64,000 bases of DNA. It comes from Bacillota bacterium. GTDB lineage: Bacteria > Bacillota > UBA4882 > UBA8346. Within the stretch, counting starts at the first letter, position 1; the number at the start of each line of letters is the position of its first letter. Location of the stretch: assembly GCA_023402395.1 (NCBI GenBank), contig JAEYGI010000025.1, positions 1 to 64,000 on the forward strand, given 5' to 3'. Both the position numbers and the translations under genes were made by a program. This document shows, in pieces, positions 50,738 through 59,928 of the stretch. The notes beneath the pieces are model-generated. The model did not search any database, was not told the origin of the DNA, and saw only the letters and a program-made list of their open reading frames with translations.

Positions 50738-51577
50738 TTATTTATTGCCCGGTTGCCGCTTCATGCCGTCCAACAGCGGGCGGATATGCTCTAATGCTTG
50801 CCTGGCCGCCTCCAACCCCGTGGGCAGCGGCAGGCATTCCACGGCCAAAGCGCCGGAGTAGCCCGTCTCCCGCAATGCGCCCAACAGCTCGGCAAAGTCC
50901 AGATACCCCATGCCCGGCGCCCAACGGGTGTTGTCCGCCAGGTGAATGTGGCGCAGACAGGAGCCGAATTCCCGGATCGCCGCCGCCGGCCGGCGCTCCT
51001 CGATATTCATGTGATAAGTATCGAGGTGCAGGCCGAGGGCAGGCGAGCCGGCCCGTTTGATAAACTCCGCCGTCTGCGCCGCCGTGTTCAGGAAGTTCGA
51101 TTCGTAGCGGTTGATCGCCTCCAGGACTAAGCAGCCCCCGAGGCTTTCGGCATGTTCGGCGCATTGGCGCAACGCCTCCAGGATCCGGGCTTCGGCCGCC
51201 GGAGCCTGGGCCGGGTCCGCCGGCAAGGGTCCCCGGATCATGCCGATGATCACCAGGGCGTTCAGTTCGGCGGCCAGATCGAGCTGGGCTTTGATCCGCT
51301 CCACCGCCGCCCGGCGCACCGCCGCGTCCGGGGCGGCAAAACACAGTCCATCGGTGGAATACGCCTGGCCCGTTCCCAGGCTGGACACTTTGAGTCCGGT
51401 CGCGGCCAAGGCCGCCAACAGTGAAGCCCGCTCGATCGCTTTGGGATCCCGGATATGCAGTTCGACCCATCGGTATCCGAGCGCTGCGGCGATCTCCACC
51501 TGGGCCGCGTAATCCCCTTGGAGCAGAAACGGCGCGGTCTTGGAGACCGTTCCCGAGATAGTGACGCTTAGATCCAT
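50738..51577 (-). CDS. Sugar phosphate isomerase/epimerase (xylose isomerase-like TIM barrel)
   Basis: 279 residues of the AP_endonuc_2 / IolE-like barrel. Metal-ligand regions: LVLEAINRYESNFLNTAAQT (Glu), GLHLDTYHMNIEE (Asp-x-x-His), IRHIHLADNTRW-type (LRHIHLADNTRWAPG) and ALAVECLPLP (Glu). It probably interconverts keto/aldo or epimeric forms of the released sugar acid. Lies between the permease and GH4 genes. Confidence 0.88.
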   Translation of the reverse strand: MDLSVTISGTVSKTAPFLLQGDYAAQVEIAAALGYRWVELHIRDPKAIERASLLAALAATGLKVSSLGTGQAYSTDGLCFAAPDAAVRRAAVERIKAQLDLAAELNALVIIGMIRGPLPADPAQAPAAEARILEALRQCAEHAESLGGCLVLEAINRYESNFLNTAAQTAEFIKRAGSPALGLHLDTYHMNIEERRPAAAIREFGSCLRHIHLADNTRWAPGMGYLDFAELLGALRETGYSGALAVECLPLPTGLEAARQALEHIRPLLDGMKRQPGNK

Positions 51578-51610
51578 GGCAATCTCCCCAGCAACCGTTC
51601 CCCGGCTGGA

Positions 51611-52447
51611 TTAACCCTTCAAGCCGGTGGTTGCGATTCCTTCCACAAAATATTTCTGCGCGAAGAAAAAGATCAAAATCGGGGGAACCATGGTGACTAC
51701 CGACATTGCCATAACCCGGGACCATTGGACCGAGGCCCCGACGTCGAGATCAATTCGCAATCCCAGTGAGAGCGGGTATTTGGCCACGCTGCTGATATAA
51801 ATCAACGGATTGAAGAAGTCATTCCATTGCCAGACGAAGTCAAAGATCGCCGCTGAAAAGAGCGCCGGTTTCGACAATGGCAGCAAAATCCGGAATAAAA
51901 TCTGGAACGAATTACAACCGTCGATCTTCGCCGATTCATCCAGCTCACGCGGGAGCCCCCGTAAAAACTGAACCAGCATGAAAATGAAGAACGATTGCGT
52001 CGCCAGCAAGGCCGGGATATAAAATGGATAATAACTGTCCAGCCAGCCCAGATCGCGAAACAGCATATAGCGGGGGATGATGATCACCGTTTTCGGCAGC
52101 ATCAGGGTCGAGATCATCAGGGCGAACAGTATTTTCTTGAAGGGAAACCGGAACCGTGAAAAACCGTAGGCCACCAAATAACTGGACAATAAGGTGAAAA
52201 AAGCCGACGGGATGATCATTTTAAAGGTATTGTAAAAATACCGGCCATAGTTTTGATCCCCGATCCCCACCCAGCCCTCAATATACGGCTTCAGGCTCAG
52301 GGCCGACGGCATCAGGCTGAACGAGGTAAATATCTCGTCATTGGTCTTGAACGAGCCGCTGATCAACCACAAGAGCGGATAGATCATCAAATAACCGAGC
52401 AAGGCAATGAGCACATAGGCAATTATCTTTTTAACGTTCATTTTCAT
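51611..52447 (-). CDS. Carbohydrate ABC transporter permease, MalG type (CUT1)
   Basis: 278 residues, six helices. LPRELDESAKIDGCNSFQIL is the EAA loop that contacts the ATPase. MNVKKIIAYVLIALLGYLMI is the first helix. It overlaps the upstream permease stop by one base. No ATPase gene is in the operon; CUT1 systems of Bacillota often share a common MsmX-type ATPase. Confidence 0.94.
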   Translation of the reverse strand: MKMNVKKIIAYVLIALLGYLMIYPLLWLISGSFKTNDEIFTSFSLMPSALSLKPYIEGWVGIGDQNYGRYFYNTFKMIIPSAFFTLLSSYLVAYGFSRFRFPFKKILFALMISTLMLPKTVIIIPRYMLFRDLGWLDSYYPFYIPALLATQSFFIFMLVQFLRGLPRELDESAKIDGCNSFQILFRILLPLSKPALFSAAIFDFVWQWNDFFNPLIYISSVAKYPLSLGLRIDLDVGASVQWSRVMAMSVVTMVPPILIFFFAQKYFVEGIATTGLKG

Positions 52448-53355
52448 CAGAAATCACCTGCGTCTTCATAATGGACCCACATTGAAGAGGATTTGAAGAT
52501 GATTAGGGTAAATACCATAACTATCCCAAAGAGCACCCAGGACAGCGCCGAGGCGTATCCCATCCGCAAATAATCGAAACCGTACTGCCAGATCATATAC
52601 CCGTACAAATAAGTTGATTTCAGCGGTCCGCCACTGGTGATTACAAAGGCGGCGGTCATTTCCTGAAACGCGTTGACCAACTGCATAACCAGGTTAAAGA
52701 AGAGGATCGGCGTCAGTTGCGGTAAGGTGATGCTGAGAAACATCCTCCAGCGCGGCGCGCCGTCCACCTTGGCCGCTTCGTAAAGCTCGCCGGGGATCTG
52801 TTTCAACGCCGCCAAAAACAGTACCATTGACGAACCGAACTGCCACACCTGCAGCAAACCGATGGTCGGTAACGCTAGCGACGGGTCGCCCAGCCAGTTC
52901 AAGGACGGGATTCCGAGATACCCCAGATAATGATTGACCACGCCGTCTTTCATGAACAGTAACCGCCATAAAATGGCCAAGGCCACGCTACCTCCCAGAA
53001 TGGACGGGAGATAATAAATCGTCCGGAAAAAGTTGATCCCGCGCAGCTTTTGATTCATGATCATCGCTACCGCCAACGCGAACGCCAACTTGGCGGGAAC
53101 GGCGATCAGCACATAAACGAAGGTCACGTTAAACGATTGCCAGAAGTCCAGATTGGTGGTGAACATTTGCACGAAATTTCCCAATCCGATGAAATTAGGT
53201 GCTTTGAACAAATTCAGATCCGTCAGTGAATAATAGAACGACATCAAAAACGGATACAATTGCAACGTGAAAAACCCGATTAACCAGGGGAGAATATACA
53301 GCAAACCGATATAATTATATCGCTTGTCCCTTCTCGCGCTTGTTTTTCCCAACAT
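52447..53355 (-). CDS. Carbohydrate ABC transporter permease, MalF type (CUT1)
   Basis: 302 residues from MLGKTSARRDKRYNYIGLLY (ATG 53355; the upstream extension has no ribosome site). Six helices and the EAA loop IPGELYEAAKVDGAPRWRMF. Pairs with the MalG-type permease and the binding protein encoded upstream. Confidence 0.93.
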   Translation of the reverse strand: MLGKTSARRDKRYNYIGLLYILPWLIGFFTLQLYPFLMSFYYSLTDLNLFKAPNFIGLGNFVQMFTTNLDFWQSFNVTFVYVLIAVPAKLAFALAVAMIMNQKLRGINFFRTIYYLPSILGGSVALAILWRLLFMKDGVVNHYLGYLGIPSLNWLGDPSLALPTIGLLQVWQFGSSMVLFLAALKQIPGELYEAAKVDGAPRWRMFLSITLPQLTPILFFNLVMQLVNAFQEMTAAFVITSGGPLKSTYLYGYMIWQYGFDYLRMGYASALSWVLFGIVMVFTLIIFKSSSMWVHYEDAGDF

Positions 53356-53449
53356 GTTCCGCTCCGTTTCCCGGAATCGGAGAATGAATATGGATGAGGC
53401 GTCGTCGAAAGATTCCAACGCCGCCTCACTTTCCGATCCCGAATTTGTA

Positions 53450-54736
53450 TTACTTTTGAGCTTTTAACTCCGCCAACTTCGCTTGATACGTCTTCAGCAT
53501 CCGATCCGCCGCTTGTTCCGGAGTGAGCCGTTTAAATCCGACCTGTTGAATATATTCACTCAAAATGGTCAGAAGTTCTTTGTTGGTAGACAGGCTGTTC
53601 TCGGGCAACCCGGCGTTTTTCATGGCCAGGTTGATCCCTTTGGCCATAACCGGCTCGATCAGCTTGCTCTTCTCCAAGGTCGCCAAGCCCGTTTTGGTGG
53701 GCGGAATACCCCGTTCGCTCTTTAAAATCATGACCGCTTCCCGATCGTTGAAGAACCAGTTCACAAATTTCGCGGCTTCTTTGGCATTCGACGAACGCTT
53801 GTTAATTACCAGCAGTTGCGAAGGCCGGACCAAAATACCGGTGTTCTTTACGTTCTTCAGCGCCGGCAGGGGGCTTACATCCAGCTTAAGTTTGCCGCCC
53901 AGGTGAAATTGCTCTACGGAAGAAACCCAGTTTTGGGCGATACCGATGTCACCCGAGATCCAACGCGGAGTCTCTTCGGTCTTCAGGTCAAACAGTACGG
54001 TTTCTTCCAACGGGGGGATGACGCCGTTTTGGATCAATTTGAGGTAATAGCCGAAGGCTTCGGCCAAGGACTCTTTATCAAAACCGGGCGTGAAATCGTC
54101 GTTGACCCATTGGGTCGCTCCATGGTGCTGCGCCACGTACATCTTCAGCATATTGCCGACATGGGTGGTGCTCATCGTCATCAGATAGTTGTTTTTGGCT
54201 TGTTGGTTGACCCGTTTCCCGACCTCAATCAATTTGTCCCAATCCCATTGAGTGTTGAGCGGGATTTTGTGCCGGTTGAAAAAGGCAGTATTGGAGATCC
54301 AGGCTAGGCCGTTCAAACCGGTAGGAAGACCGATCAATTTGCCGTCCCATTCACACTGGGTTTTCAAAAAATTCTTGTCAAATTCCGATAGTTTAATTTC
54401 TTTGGCGGTATACAGATTCACGAAAAGATCGCCCTGAGACGCCAAATCTCCCACCCACGGCTGATCGATCTGAATAATGTCCGCCGCGGTTCCGCCAGCC
54501 AGCTGAGTAAGCAGCTTCTGTTGATACCCGCTGAAACCGCCGTATTCGCCGCTGATTTGAACATTGGGGTTTTTCTTCATATACAGCTCGATGGCGGCCA
54601 TAGTGGCTTTATGCCGAATCTCTCCGCCCCACCACATAAACCGCAGGGATACTTTCGGGGCCGCGTAAACCGATAAACTGGAAATCAACATCACAATTAG
54701 CGCGCTTGCCAGGATAAGTTTAATTGAACGTTTCAT
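53450..54736 (-). CDS. CUT1 extracellular sugar-binding lipoprotein-like protein 1
   Basis: 428 residues from MKRSIKLILASALIVMLISS, a signal peptide ending near VYAAPK (no lipobox cysteine seen). SLRFMWWGGEIRHKATMAAI starts the mature family-1 solute-binding fold, and TAADIIQIDQPWVGDLASQG is the hinge region. First gene of the sugar operon. The promoter at 54769-54822 carries the shared activator box. About half its sequence matches the second binding protein at 55490-56779. Confidence 0.93.
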   Translation of the reverse strand: MKRSIKLILASALIVMLISSLSVYAAPKVSLRFMWWGGEIRHKATMAAIELYMKKNPNVQISGEYGGFSGYQQKLLTQLAGGTAADIIQIDQPWVGDLASQGDLFVNLYTAKEIKLSEFDKNFLKTQCEWDGKLIGLPTGLNGLAWISNTAFFNRHKIPLNTQWDWDKLIEVGKRVNQQAKNNYLMTMSTTHVGNMLKMYVAQHHGATQWVNDDFTPGFDKESLAEAFGYYLKLIQNGVIPPLEETVLFDLKTEETPRWISGDIGIAQNWVSSVEQFHLGGKLKLDVSPLPALKNVKNTGILVRPSQLLVINKRSSNAKEAAKFVNWFFNDREAVMILKSERGIPPTKTGLATLEKSKLIEPVMAKGINLAMKNAGLPENSLSTNKELLTILSEYIQQVGFKRLTPEQAADRMLKTYQAKLAELKAQK

Positions 54737-54768
54737 ACAATTCCCTCCCCGAGATTTCATTAATTCAA

Positions 54769-54822
54769 TTTTAACAAATGATTAGGCCAATTTTAAAGAG
54801 ATCAGGATTTAGATCTGGTATC
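54769..54822 (-). promoter_or_regulatory. Promoter and activator box of binding protein 1
   Basis: Minus strand -35 TTTAAA (54797-54792), 17-base spacer, -10 TTAAAA (54774-54769). The box GATACCAGATCTAAATCC (54822-54805) lies exactly 7 bases upstream of the -35. The same box and spacing recur at 55146-55199 and 56813-56866. Confidence 0.7.
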
Positions 54823-55024
54823 CTAAATAAATGTTTCTCCGGCAAAATTTTATCTTTATTTAATAAAGGGTGTCATTTATTCATTCGGTACCATTTCCGG
54901 AGTACGGGTCGGGAATTGATGAATCATTCGAGCCCGGATCGGTGTTTACCTCCCGGGGTTCCGCTTCGGACACTTTAATAGCGCCCATGCGTCTTTGTGA
55001 CGGCTCTCTCCGCCCCATTACATT

Positions 55025-55114
55025 AACGCGATGTTTTCGGCCGGCCTAAACCGACAAGCCGGAATCAAGAGCATGATCGGGGCGTTGCTTACATTAATTT
55101 TAAAAGTGTTTCAT
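55025..55114 (-). pseudogene. Relic of a third sugar-binding protein gene
   Basis: After a complete promoter and a GGGGGGAT ribosome site the sequence reads ATGAAACACTTTTAA, then continues as a decayed signal-peptide region: CTTGTCGGTTTAGGCCGGCC matches TTTATCGGTTTACGCGGCCC of the intact binding-protein gene 1 at the same place. The rest of the gene is gone. Confidence 0.65.
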
Positions 55115-55145
55115 GTAATCCCCCCTCGAAAGTTCATTAATTCAA

Positions 55146-55199
55146 TATTAACAAATGATTCGGCCGATTTTAAAGAGATCCGGATTTAGATCTGGTATC
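55146..55199 (-). promoter_or_regulatory. Retained promoter and activator box of the relic gene
   Basis: Minus strand -35 TTTAAA (55174-55169), 17-base spacer, -10 TTAATA (55151-55146), box GATACCAGATCTAAATCC (55199-55182). Identical box to that of binding protein 1, although no gene is left behind it. Confidence 0.7.
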
Positions 55200-55339
55200 G
55201 TTTATGGATGTATTCCAAGCCGGATTTATCATTTATTAATAAAAAGCATCCCGCTTTTAATAAAAGGAATCTCATTTTTCCCTCTCGGCCCTCCCGCCGG
55301 CTCATTCCGGCCGGCGACAAGATAGCCGTCATTATCTAT

Positions 55340-55423
55340 ATAGGATGAAGTAAATTCATTAATTTTCCATCATGGCCGGGATTAAGGACATGATGGATAC
55401 CAGAAATTTAATTCAACTTATAT
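55340..55423. repeat. Palindromic element, hybrid of elements A and B
   Basis: TATAGGATGAAGTAAATT (left arm like element A) is followed by CATTAATTTTCCATCATGG and the element B core and right arm AATTTAATTCAACTTATAT. CATCATG/CATGATG stem conserved. Confidence 0.75.
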
Positions 55424-55426
55424 AAC

Positions 55427-55468
55427 AAATAAAAAAGAGCTGTTAGCGTAGGTAACAGCCCTTTCTTT
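55427..55468 (-). terminator. Terminator of binding protein gene 2
   Basis: Minus strand GGGCTGTTA-CCTACGC-TAACAGCTC followed by six T, about 20 bases after the stop at 55490. Confidence 0.9.
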
Positions 55469-55489
55469 GATGAAACTTTTACGAAGCGG

Positions 55490-56779
55490 TTATTTTTGAT
55501 TTTTGAGCTCCACCAGCTTGGCCTTGAAATCTCTAATCATCATCTCAGCCGCTTCCTCGGGAGTCACTCTCTTGAACCCGATTTTTTGGATATAATCGTC
55601 AAAAATCGTAATTAACTCTTTGTTGCTGGTAAGCCCGTTTTCCGGAATTCCGCCGTTTTTGACCGCCATATTGATTCCATTGGCCATGTTGGGGTCAAGC
55701 AGCTGGTTCTTGGCGAGAACCTCCACGCCCGCCTTGGTCGGCGGGATGCCACGCTCGCTCTTTAACGCCAAAATCGCATTGGGGTTATTAAAGAACCAAC
55801 TGACGAATTTAGCGGCTTCTCTAACATTGGGCGACTTGCTGTTAATCACCAGCAGTTGCGAAGGACGCACGATGATGCCGGAATTCTTGGCGCCTTTCAG
55901 CATCGGTACGGGCATCGGGGTGACGTTCAACCGGCCATTGAGATTATATTGAAGCACTGTGGAGACCCAGTTTTGGACCATGCCAATCTCGCCATTGGCC
56001 CATTTCGGATCTTGATCTTCCTTCTCGTTAAACAGGATGGATTCCTCCAGCGGAGGCATGGTGCCGGTTTGCAGCAATTTTTGATAATAAGCGAACGCCT
56101 TGGTCAGGCTATCCTTGGTAAAACCGATGGTATAATCGTCATTGACCCATTGTTGAATCCCGGTATGCTGTTTGACATGCATTTTGATCAAGTACTCAGT
56201 ATGAAGCATGCTGCCGCCGGTGACCAGGTAGTTCTTCGGGTTATCGCGGTGAACTTTGGTTCCGATTTCAAGCAGATTGTCCCAATCCCATTTGGTGCTA
56301 GGAGAAATTTTGTGCTTCGCCAGAAAATCGCTGTTGGCAATGAAAATCAGTCCGTTCAATCCGGTGGGCAGGCCGACCAGCTTTCCTTTGTAAGAGCATT
56401 GATTGGCCAGCAGATTTTTATCAAATCCCGACAATTGAAGGTCTTTCAGTTTGCGCATGTCCGCGAACAAATCGCCCTGCGACATCAAATCCACGACCCA
56501 GGGCTGATCGATTTGGATGATGTCTGCCGCCGTGTTCCCCGCCAACTGGGTAAGCAGTTTCTGCTGGTATCCGTTGAAGCCGCTGTATTCTCCGCTAATC
56601 TTGACATTCGGGTTTTCCTTCATGTACTGTTCAATTGCGTTTAAAGTTGCCCGATGCCGCGTATCGCTGCCCCACCACATGAACCGCAAGGTGGTTTGCG
56701 GAGCGGCGTAAACCGACAAATTCAAAATCAGCATCCCAAGTAAGCCCAGGGTCAAAACCAGTTTGAATGAGCGTTTCAC
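55490..56779 (-). CDS. CUT1 extracellular sugar-binding protein 2
   Basis: 429 residues, GTG start behind AAAGGAGGAA. Signal peptide to about residue 25 (LGMLILNLSVYAAPQ), then TTLRFMWWGSDTRHRATLNA and TAADIIQIDQPWVVDLMSQG. A clear paralogue of the binding protein at 53450-54736, but a single gene with its own promoter and terminator and no permeases. It probably feeds the same permeases with another oligosaccharide, or serves the adjacent YesM-type sensors. Confidence 0.93.
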   Translation of the reverse strand: MKRSFKLVLTLGLLGMLILNLSVYAAPQTTLRFMWWGSDTRHRATLNAIEQYMKENPNVKISGEYSGFNGYQQKLLTQLAGNTAADIIQIDQPWVVDLMSQGDLFADMRKLKDLQLSGFDKNLLANQCSYKGKLVGLPTGLNGLIFIANSDFLAKHKISPSTKWDWDNLLEIGTKVHRDNPKNYLVTGGSMLHTEYLIKMHVKQHTGIQQWVNDDYTIGFTKDSLTKAFAYYQKLLQTGTMPPLEESILFNEKEDQDPKWANGEIGMVQNWVSTVLQYNLNGRLNVTPMPVPMLKGAKNSGIIVRPSQLLVINSKSPNVREAAKFVSWFFNNPNAILALKSERGIPPTKAGVEVLAKNQLLDPNMANGINMAVKNGGIPENGLTSNKELITIFDDYIQKIGFKRVTPEEAAEMMIRDFKAKLVELKNQK

Positions 56780-57158
56780 AAAAATTCCTCCTTTAAGAAA
56801 TCTTTAATTTAATATTAACAACTTATTACTTTGTTTTTAAAGGCACTCCGCTAAAGATATGGTGTCATTAATCAATTTCTTTTCCTCGATTTCGTCATTT
56901 TTCAACAAAAGGTTACTTTTTTTACCTTAATGCCCTATAAGATGCAAGCAGGAATCGAGCCCCTAACGTGGTAATAATATTATCAATTAGGATGGTCAAA
57001 CCGCCTGCTTGAAAAGATTTCCACTCCAGGTATTACCGCAACTATCGCGCCGTGTGATACGCAACTCAGCGCGACGTGATGCATCAACCGCTCTCCCCGC
57101 GAATCGAGTGAACTGATGATGGGTACCCGCCCAAGCTCTTGCAAAGAAAGGTGACATC
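56780..57158. promoter_or_regulatory. Divergent control region of binding protein 2 and the YesN-like regulator
   Basis: Leftward: -35 TTTAAA (56841-56836), 17-base spacer, -10 TTAATA (56818-56813), and a diverged activator box GACACCATATCTTTAGCG (56866-56849), same spacing as the other two copies. The rest, 56870-57158, has AT-rich blocks but no clear rightward promoter that I can assign, and no gene. Confidence 0.6.
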
Positions 57159-57917
57159 ATGTATAAACTGATTATTGTCGATGACGAAGCGGAGATCCGC
57201 GACGGTTTATGCAACTACTTTCCTTGGAGCCAATTGGATTTCGAAATCGTGGCCTTGCTCGAAAACGGCCAGCAGGCTTTGGAATACATTGAAAGCCAAC
57301 CGGTGGACGTGATGCTGTGCGATATCAAAATGCCGTTTATGAACGGTTTAGAGCTGGCCAAGGAACTATATTTAAAAAATTCCAAGATCAAAATGCTGTT
57401 GCTAAGCGGATACCGGGAATTCGAATATGCCCAGGAAGCTTTGAGGTACGGGGTTAAGGACTATATCGTCAAACCGACCCGGTACGAAGAATTGATTAAA
57501 GTTTTTTCAAAAATCAAACAGGAATTGGACGAAGACGCGGCCACGCTGCCAAACCCGGCCAATGGAGAGGATAGCGGCAATTACGAAGAAGGATTGAATT
57601 ACAATGAACAAGTGATCAGCACCATCAAAAATTACCTGCGGGAAAATTTCCAGGCCGCCACGTTGGAAGAAGCCGCCCGGCTGGTTCATATGAACCCGGT
57701 GTATCTCAGCAAATTCTTTAAGGAAAAAACCGGCCAAAACTTTTCCAGTTTCCTGATTTCCGTCCGCATGGAAAAAGCGGCCCGGCTGCTGCACGACATC
57801 TCCTACAAGACCTATGAAATCAGCGAAATGGTGGGGTACAGCAATTCCAAGAATTTTACCCGCACCTTCAAAAAATATTTTGGAAAAACTCCGAAAGAGT
57901 TCCGGAGCTCTTCCTAA
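57159..57917 (+). CDS. YesN-type response regulator (receiver + AraC HTH), 1
   Basis: 252 residues. Receiver with phospho-Asp D55 (VMLCDIKMPFMNG) and lysine in YIVKPT, a short linker, then two AraC-type HTH motifs (TLEEAARLVHMNPVYLSKFF; TYEISEMVGYSNSKNFTRTF). AAAGGTG precedes the ATG. Followed by its kinase at 58078. It probably activates the adjacent binding-protein and transporter promoters through the shared box. Confidence 0.94.
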   Translation: MYKLIIVDDEAEIRDGLCNYFPWSQLDFEIVALLENGQQALEYIESQPVDVMLCDIKMPFMNGLELAKELYLKNSKIKMLLLSGYREFEYAQEALRYGVKDYIVKPTRYEELIKVFSKIKQELDEDAATLPNPANGEDSGNYEEGLNYNEQVISTIKNYLRENFQAATLEEAARLVHMNPVYLSKFFKEKTGQNFSSFLISVRMEKAARLLHDISYKTYEISEMVGYSNSKNFTRTFKKYFGKTPKEFRSSS

Positions 57918-57996
57918 GCGTCATGAGATAAAGTCTGTTAATCGCTAATGATATTGGAAAACGATGTCTGGATCGACTTTATCCCTTGCTTCTCTG

Positions 57997-58045
57997 AGCT
58001 TTTGTGCCCAACCCCGGCCTTTGCCGGGATTGGGCACAAAAGCTT
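57997..58045 (+). terminator. Large hairpin between regulator and kinase genes
   Basis: AGCTTTTGTGCCCAACCCCGGC-type arm pairs with GCCGGGATTGGGCACAAAAGCT almost fully. It lies between the yesN-like and yesM-like genes. Without a clean T run it may be an attenuator or mRNA-stability element rather than a full terminator. Confidence 0.55.
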
Positions 58046-58077
58046 CCAAATTTTATTAAATAAAGAAGGCGGAGTAA

Positions 58078-59865
58078 ATGCTGACCCAGACCAACACGTT
58101 CCAGAAAACTTTGTGCCTTTTTTTAGTCCCCCTACTGATTCCGCTGCTGATTTTGGGCGCGTTTTCGATCATTATCACCCGGCATTACATTCAAAATGAG
58201 ATCAATAAGAACAACGTCAACGTCTTGCAACAGACCAAGCAGAATCTGGAATTGATCTTCGATGAACTTGATTCTCTCAATTTGCATCTCGGCACCAACC
58301 CGGAGATCGTTGTTAACCTGAAACGAATCTTCGACTCCCCAACCCACCAGGTCGATCTTGAGGAATACCGCTCCTTGACGACGATCTCCAATTTCATTAA
58401 CGCCCCGGCTAATGCCAGGCCGTATATTCATTCCATCTATGTTTATTTTGATAATGACCAAAAAAAGCTGTTGACCACTTCCGAAGGATTAACCAACCTG
58501 GAGCATTTTTTTGATCAAAATTGGTATCAAAGCTATCTACGGAACAAAGCCATTGACCGGCATTTCTGGTCGGAAGCGCGAAACGTCAACCAATACGCGT
58601 TCCACAAAACTCCTACCCGGCTTTGGACGATTTATCGCAAGATCTACTCCAGTTCGGGCTTTCGAAAAACCACCGGAGTGATCGTCTTAAATATTTATGT
58701 CGATTATTTACAAAGGTATCTTAATCATTTCCACCCGACCACCAACCCGGTATTTTTCGTCGCCGACGAAACCAATAACATCCTTTTCAGCAGCAAGCAG
58801 CCAGCCGCCATTGACCGTAAGTGGCTGACCGAACTGACCGGCCAGGAAACGCGATCTCAGGTGCGAAACTTGGACGGAGTCTCCTACGCCGTTTCCCAGA
58901 TTTACTCCGAAAAATATCAGTTGCGTTATTTTTCGGTAATTCCGCTGAAAGTGCTTTACAAGATTCCCGCGGAGTTGCAAACATTGACCCTGTTGCTCCT
59001 TTTGGTTTCGTTCGGCCTGGGGTTGGCCCTAACCTACTATCTGACCAAACGAAACCATAATCAGGTCCAAGATATCATCGCGATCATCGACTCCGCCAAG
59101 AACGGCCGGCCGATGCCGGATTTCCCCGCCTCAATCAAGGACGAATACAGCTATATCTCCCATAATATCGTAAGAACTTTCATTGAGCAGAACTATCTGA
59201 AGGTCCAATTGTCGGAGCGGAAATACCGGCTCCAGGTCATGGAGCTGCTGGCGCTGCAGTCGCAGATCAACCCGCATTTTCTCTTCAACACGTTGGAAAC
59301 GATCAAATGGAAGATGATGCAATATACCGCCAAACCGAACGATGCCACCAAAATGCTGGAGGATCTCTCGGAGATACTCCACTATTCCTTGGAGTCCCCC
59401 GGGAAAATGGTCACCATGGCCGAGGAGATTCACAATACCCGCAATTACGTCAAGATTCAAAAGATCCGCTATCGCGACAAATTTGACGTGATTTGGGAAT
59501 ACAGCCCTCAAATCAAGCGATTTCCGGTAATCCGGCTGATCTTCCAGCCGTTGCTTGAGAATTGCATTTATCACGGGATCAAGGAAAAAGCGGGAAAAAG
59601 TCTGATTAAGATTAAAATCCAACGGCGTAAATCATGGCTGGAGATTTCGGTGATCGACAATGGCCTTGGAATGCGCCGGGAAACCCTGCGGGAGTTAATC
59701 GCGAGCCTGTGGACCGAGAAAAAGGACGGAAGCCACATTGGACTCTATAATACTAACAAACGGCTGGTCCTCACCTACGGCGAAGACTACGCTTTGCGGA
59801 TCTGGAGCAAGTTCAACTGCGGAACCGTGGTCCGCTTCCGGATTCCGCTCCCGCCGGGCCAGTAG
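58078..59865 (+). CDS. YesM-type sensor histidine kinase 1
   Basis: 595 residues. TM1 about 14-36, a large extracytoplasmic Cache-like domain (about 37-300; NARPYIHSIYVYFDNDQKKL), TM2 about 305-325, HAMP-like linker, then the His_kinase domain with phospho-His H400 in ALQSQINPHFLFNTLETIKW and a HATPase_c domain (NCIYHGIKEKAGKSLIKIKI; NGLGMRRETL; HIGLYNTNKRL). Paired with the regulator at 57159. Such kinases sense sugars or binding proteins at the cell surface. Confidence 0.94.
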   Translation: MLTQTNTFQKTLCLFLVPLLIPLLILGAFSIIITRHYIQNEINKNNVNVLQQTKQNLELIFDELDSLNLHLGTNPEIVVNLKRIFDSPTHQVDLEEYRSLTTISNFINAPANARPYIHSIYVYFDNDQKKLLTTSEGLTNLEHFFDQNWYQSYLRNKAIDRHFWSEARNVNQYAFHKTPTRLWTIYRKIYSSSGFRKTTGVIVLNIYVDYLQRYLNHFHPTTNPVFFVADETNNILFSSKQPAAIDRKWLTELTGQETRSQVRNLDGVSYAVSQIYSEKYQLRYFSVIPLKVLYKIPAELQTLTLLLLLVSFGLGLALTYYLTKRNHNQVQDIIAIIDSAKNGRPMPDFPASIKDEYSYISHNIVRTFIEQNYLKVQLSERKYRLQVMELLALQSQINPHFLFNTLETIKWKMMQYTAKPNDATKMLEDLSEILHYSLESPGKMVTMAEEIHNTRNYVKIQKIRYRDKFDVIWEYSPQIKRFPVIRLIFQPLLENCIYHGIKEKAGKSLIKIKIQRRKSWLEISVIDNGLGMRRETLRELIASLWTEKKDGSHIGLYNTNKRLVLTYGEDYALRIWSKFNCGTVVRFRIPLPPGQ

Positions 59866-59928
59866 GAGCGCGCGGGTTTTGTAGTCGGAAAGGCGGCCCG
59901 CCGTTGGCATAATACGTAGACAACGCTC

